Shown here one piece after another: positions 62,420 to 64,000 of a DNA stretch of 64,000 bases (positions are counted from its first letter, which is position 1; every line of letters starts with the position of its first letter). Both the position numbers and the translations under genes were made by a program. The notes under the pieces were generated by a model. That model worked only from the letters and a program-made list of their open reading frames with translations, made no database searches and was not told where the DNA came from. The stretch spans positions 692,840 through 756,839 of the forward strand of contig CAUYUJ010015704.1 in the NCBI GenBank assembly GCA_963575745.1, written 5' to 3'. This stretch comes from Prorocentrum cordatum. Taxonomy: Eukaryota; Sar; Dinophyceae; Prorocentrales; Prorocentraceae.

Positions 62420-62880
62420 GTGGGCCCAGGGAGCCATGCGGACGCTACTACTGGGGCCCTCGGTGGACCTCCCTGTGGGCTCACGGGACGTGTGAGTGGT
62501 GTGCCAGAATGGGCCTGAGTAACCATGCGGACGCAGCCTGGGGCCTTCGGTGGACCTCCTTGAGGGGCTACAAAATGTGTGAGGGGTGTGCCAGAATGGG
62601 CCCGAGTTACCATGCGGACGCTACCACTGGGGCCTTCGGTGGAACTCCAGAATGATGATGATGATGATGATGATGATGATGTCATTGGTGATGGTGATGA
62701 TGGTGAGAGTTGATGGTGGTTCTCATGATCATATAGTGGTGATGATGGACAAGGATGAAGAGGAAGGACAGGAGGGAGGAGGCGGAGGAGGAGGGAGGAG
62801 GAGGGAGGAGGAGGAGGAGACGCGCGGCGCTGCGAATTCAAAGCGAGGACCCAACACACAGGGGGGTTGAGAAACATATG
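62420..62880 (+). repeat. 89-bp minisatellite element, copy D (~2.5 units) with leader
   Basis: Units at about 62,430, 62,520 and 62,610 share 'agccatgcggacgctac', 'ctggggccctcggtggac' and 'gtgtgccagaatgggcc'. The purine run 62,760-62,820 is followed by 'gcgaattcaaagcgaggacc', the reverse complement of the leader at copies A and C. The order (units, purine tract, leader) is that of copy C inverted. A GAT run at 62,653-62,690 sits at the array edge. Confidence 0.75.
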
Positions 62881-63189
62881 AAAGACAATGGGGAATCCTG
62901 GGATTTGTGTCTATGTATTTGTGTGCCACTGGGCGCCCTCATAATTGTGCGCGGTGGCCCTGGCTGTGTCGTCGTTGGCCTCGGCTCTCGGCAAGGTGGG
63001 CAGGGCCGCGGCGCTACGTGGTCAGCCTAACGTACCAGGAAGCTGGATACGCATGGCGCGGCCGGCCTGGGCGAGAGCCGGACACAACGTGGCCACATGT
63101 CTCTCCAGCCCTCGGCCCCCGCGTGGCCAGGCATGGTGATCCTCCACATATGTATCAAGCAAGTGACCTCCAGATGCCTAGATCTAAAT
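62881..63189. other. Unassigned DNA
   Basis: No gene recognised. 'taccaggaagctggatacgc' near 63,030 resembles 'taccaggaagctggatatac' near 14,490, so a short shared module is present. Confidence 0.35.
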
Positions 63190-63305
63190 GAGGAGAAGGA
63201 GGACGAGGGGGAGGGAGAGGAGGGTAGCACGAGAAAAAAAAAGGAGAGGAGGAAAAACAAGACGGAGGACAAGGAAGGGAGGGACGAGGAGGGGGAGGAC
63301 GAGCT
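63190..63305. repeat. GGA/GAAA purine tract
   Basis: About 115 bp of mostly G/A. No coding meaning. Confidence 0.8.
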
Positions 63306-63664
63306 TCCTTGCCAGCCGAGAGCTTTTTTTGGGGGGGCAGAAGTGCAGCATTGTGCGGTTGTGCTTGCAGCTTTCTGGTATCAAGCTGTGGTGAAGCGTC
63401 CTGGTCTGCCGATCGGCCCACCGAATAATGTTCTAAGAACCGCTTGTGGTTCGCACGGAATGTTATTAGAACGCGTTTAGATTCAAGTTGCAAAAACATT
63501 GGTTATGATATGAGAGTAGTTGTTGGTTATGGGAACATGTTGTGGTAGTCATATGCCGTGAGCGTCAGTCCGTGTTCAATGGTAGCATTCGCTTCCAGAA
63601 TCTTCCCGCCCTGCTCTCGCGGTGCCCAAGAGACGTCCCCTCCCCAGTGCTCATCCCTCTGTCC
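63306..63664. other. Unassigned DNA
   Basis: Nothing recognised. A small inverted repeat 'gttctaagaaccgc' lies near 63,430. Confidence 0.35.
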
Positions 63665-63935
63665 CCCCCCACGGCCAGACAGGCGGGCCAGGTCTACGGC
63701 ATGTCCGCCCTGTTCGGGTGAGCCCGGGGGGGGAGGCCGAAGAGGAGCGGGGACGAGGAGGAGGAGGAGGAGGAGGAGGAGGAGGTCGTGTCTTCATCTC
63801 AGCCCTCTGCACCCCCCCCTGCCAGACAGGCGGGCCAGGTCTACGGCATTTCCGCCCTGTTCGGGCAAGCCCAGGGGGGAGGCCGAGGAGGAGCGGGGAA
63901 GAGGAGGAGGAGGAGGATAAGGAGGAAGTTTGTCT
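63665..63935. repeat. 2 x 147-bp tandem repeat with GGA runs
   Basis: 'gccagacaggcgggccaggt' starts at 63,674 and 63,821. Each unit ends in a GGA run of different length, followed in the first by 'cgtgtcttcatctcagccc'. Slippage in the purine run accounts for most of the length difference. Confidence 0.8.
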
Positions 63936-64000
63936 TCCTCACCCTCCTCCCCTCCCTATTTGGCGGCCAAGAGGGGGGTGATGACTAGGGCGGGGAAGCC

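Overview
The window looks like gene-poor, repeat-saturated nuclear DNA of a dinoflagellate (Prorocentrum/Polarella/Symbiodiniaceae-like; the genus is not resolved). The decisive clue is a 21/22 match to the dinoflagellate spliced leader at 17,151-17,172, followed directly by a second, truncated leader relic. Supporting clues are the high GC content, Ty1/copia and non-LTR retroelement proteins, very long purine or pyrimidine tracts, and families of minisatellites reused many times. There are no operons, rRNA or tRNA genes, and no CRISPR array that I can see.

Layout. 1-8 kb: a degenerate ~1.24-1.28 kb tandem satellite, interrupted by an 89-bp minisatellite element and unassigned GC-rich DNA. 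8-16 kb: pyrimidine tracts, the 3' end of a LINE-type ORF (9.9-10.3 kb), and an 18-copy 89-bp array (11.8-13.4 kb). 16-19 kb: a MITE-like element with short terminal inverted repeats, the spliced-leader relic, and a broken reverse transcriptase. 19-25 kb: two copies of a composite element whose core is a 102-bp tandem array, with smaller shared modules around them. 26.3-28.5 kb: an intact intronless gene for an endonuclease/exonuclease/phosphatase-like protein carrying repeated GASQPA peptides; the same DNA motif continues past the stop codon. 29-33 kb: CTCTTGGGG repeats and a third large 89-bp array. 34.3-35.0 kb: a probable two-exon host gene.

37,666-51,427 holds a 13.8-kb LTR retrotransposon. 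It has ~197-bp LTRs (about 90% identical by eye), a possible 5-bp target duplication CCTCC, a coiled-coil plus CCCH-finger Gag, and a protease-integrase-RT-RNase H order that places it in Ty1/copia. It is decayed by frameshifts, stops and an RT active-site change (YVDD to YVGD). Between pol and the 3' LTR lie ~4.6 kb of additional coding-like sequence unlike standard copia elements. Its last ORF has a pattern resembling RNA 2'-phosphotransferase (Tpt1/KptA) and ends at the first bases of the 3' LTR. I consider this cargo region and the spliced-leader relic the most interesting parts of the window.

51.4-64 kb has no convincing gene. It holds purine tracts, a 750-bp ATC microsatellite, several minisatellites, and further copies of the families seen in the left half. 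Few parts can be said to work together: the dominant theme is retroposition plus modular reuse of tandem repeats. Three coding units merit experimental attention: the 728-aa gene, the two-exon gene, and the retrotransposon cargo.
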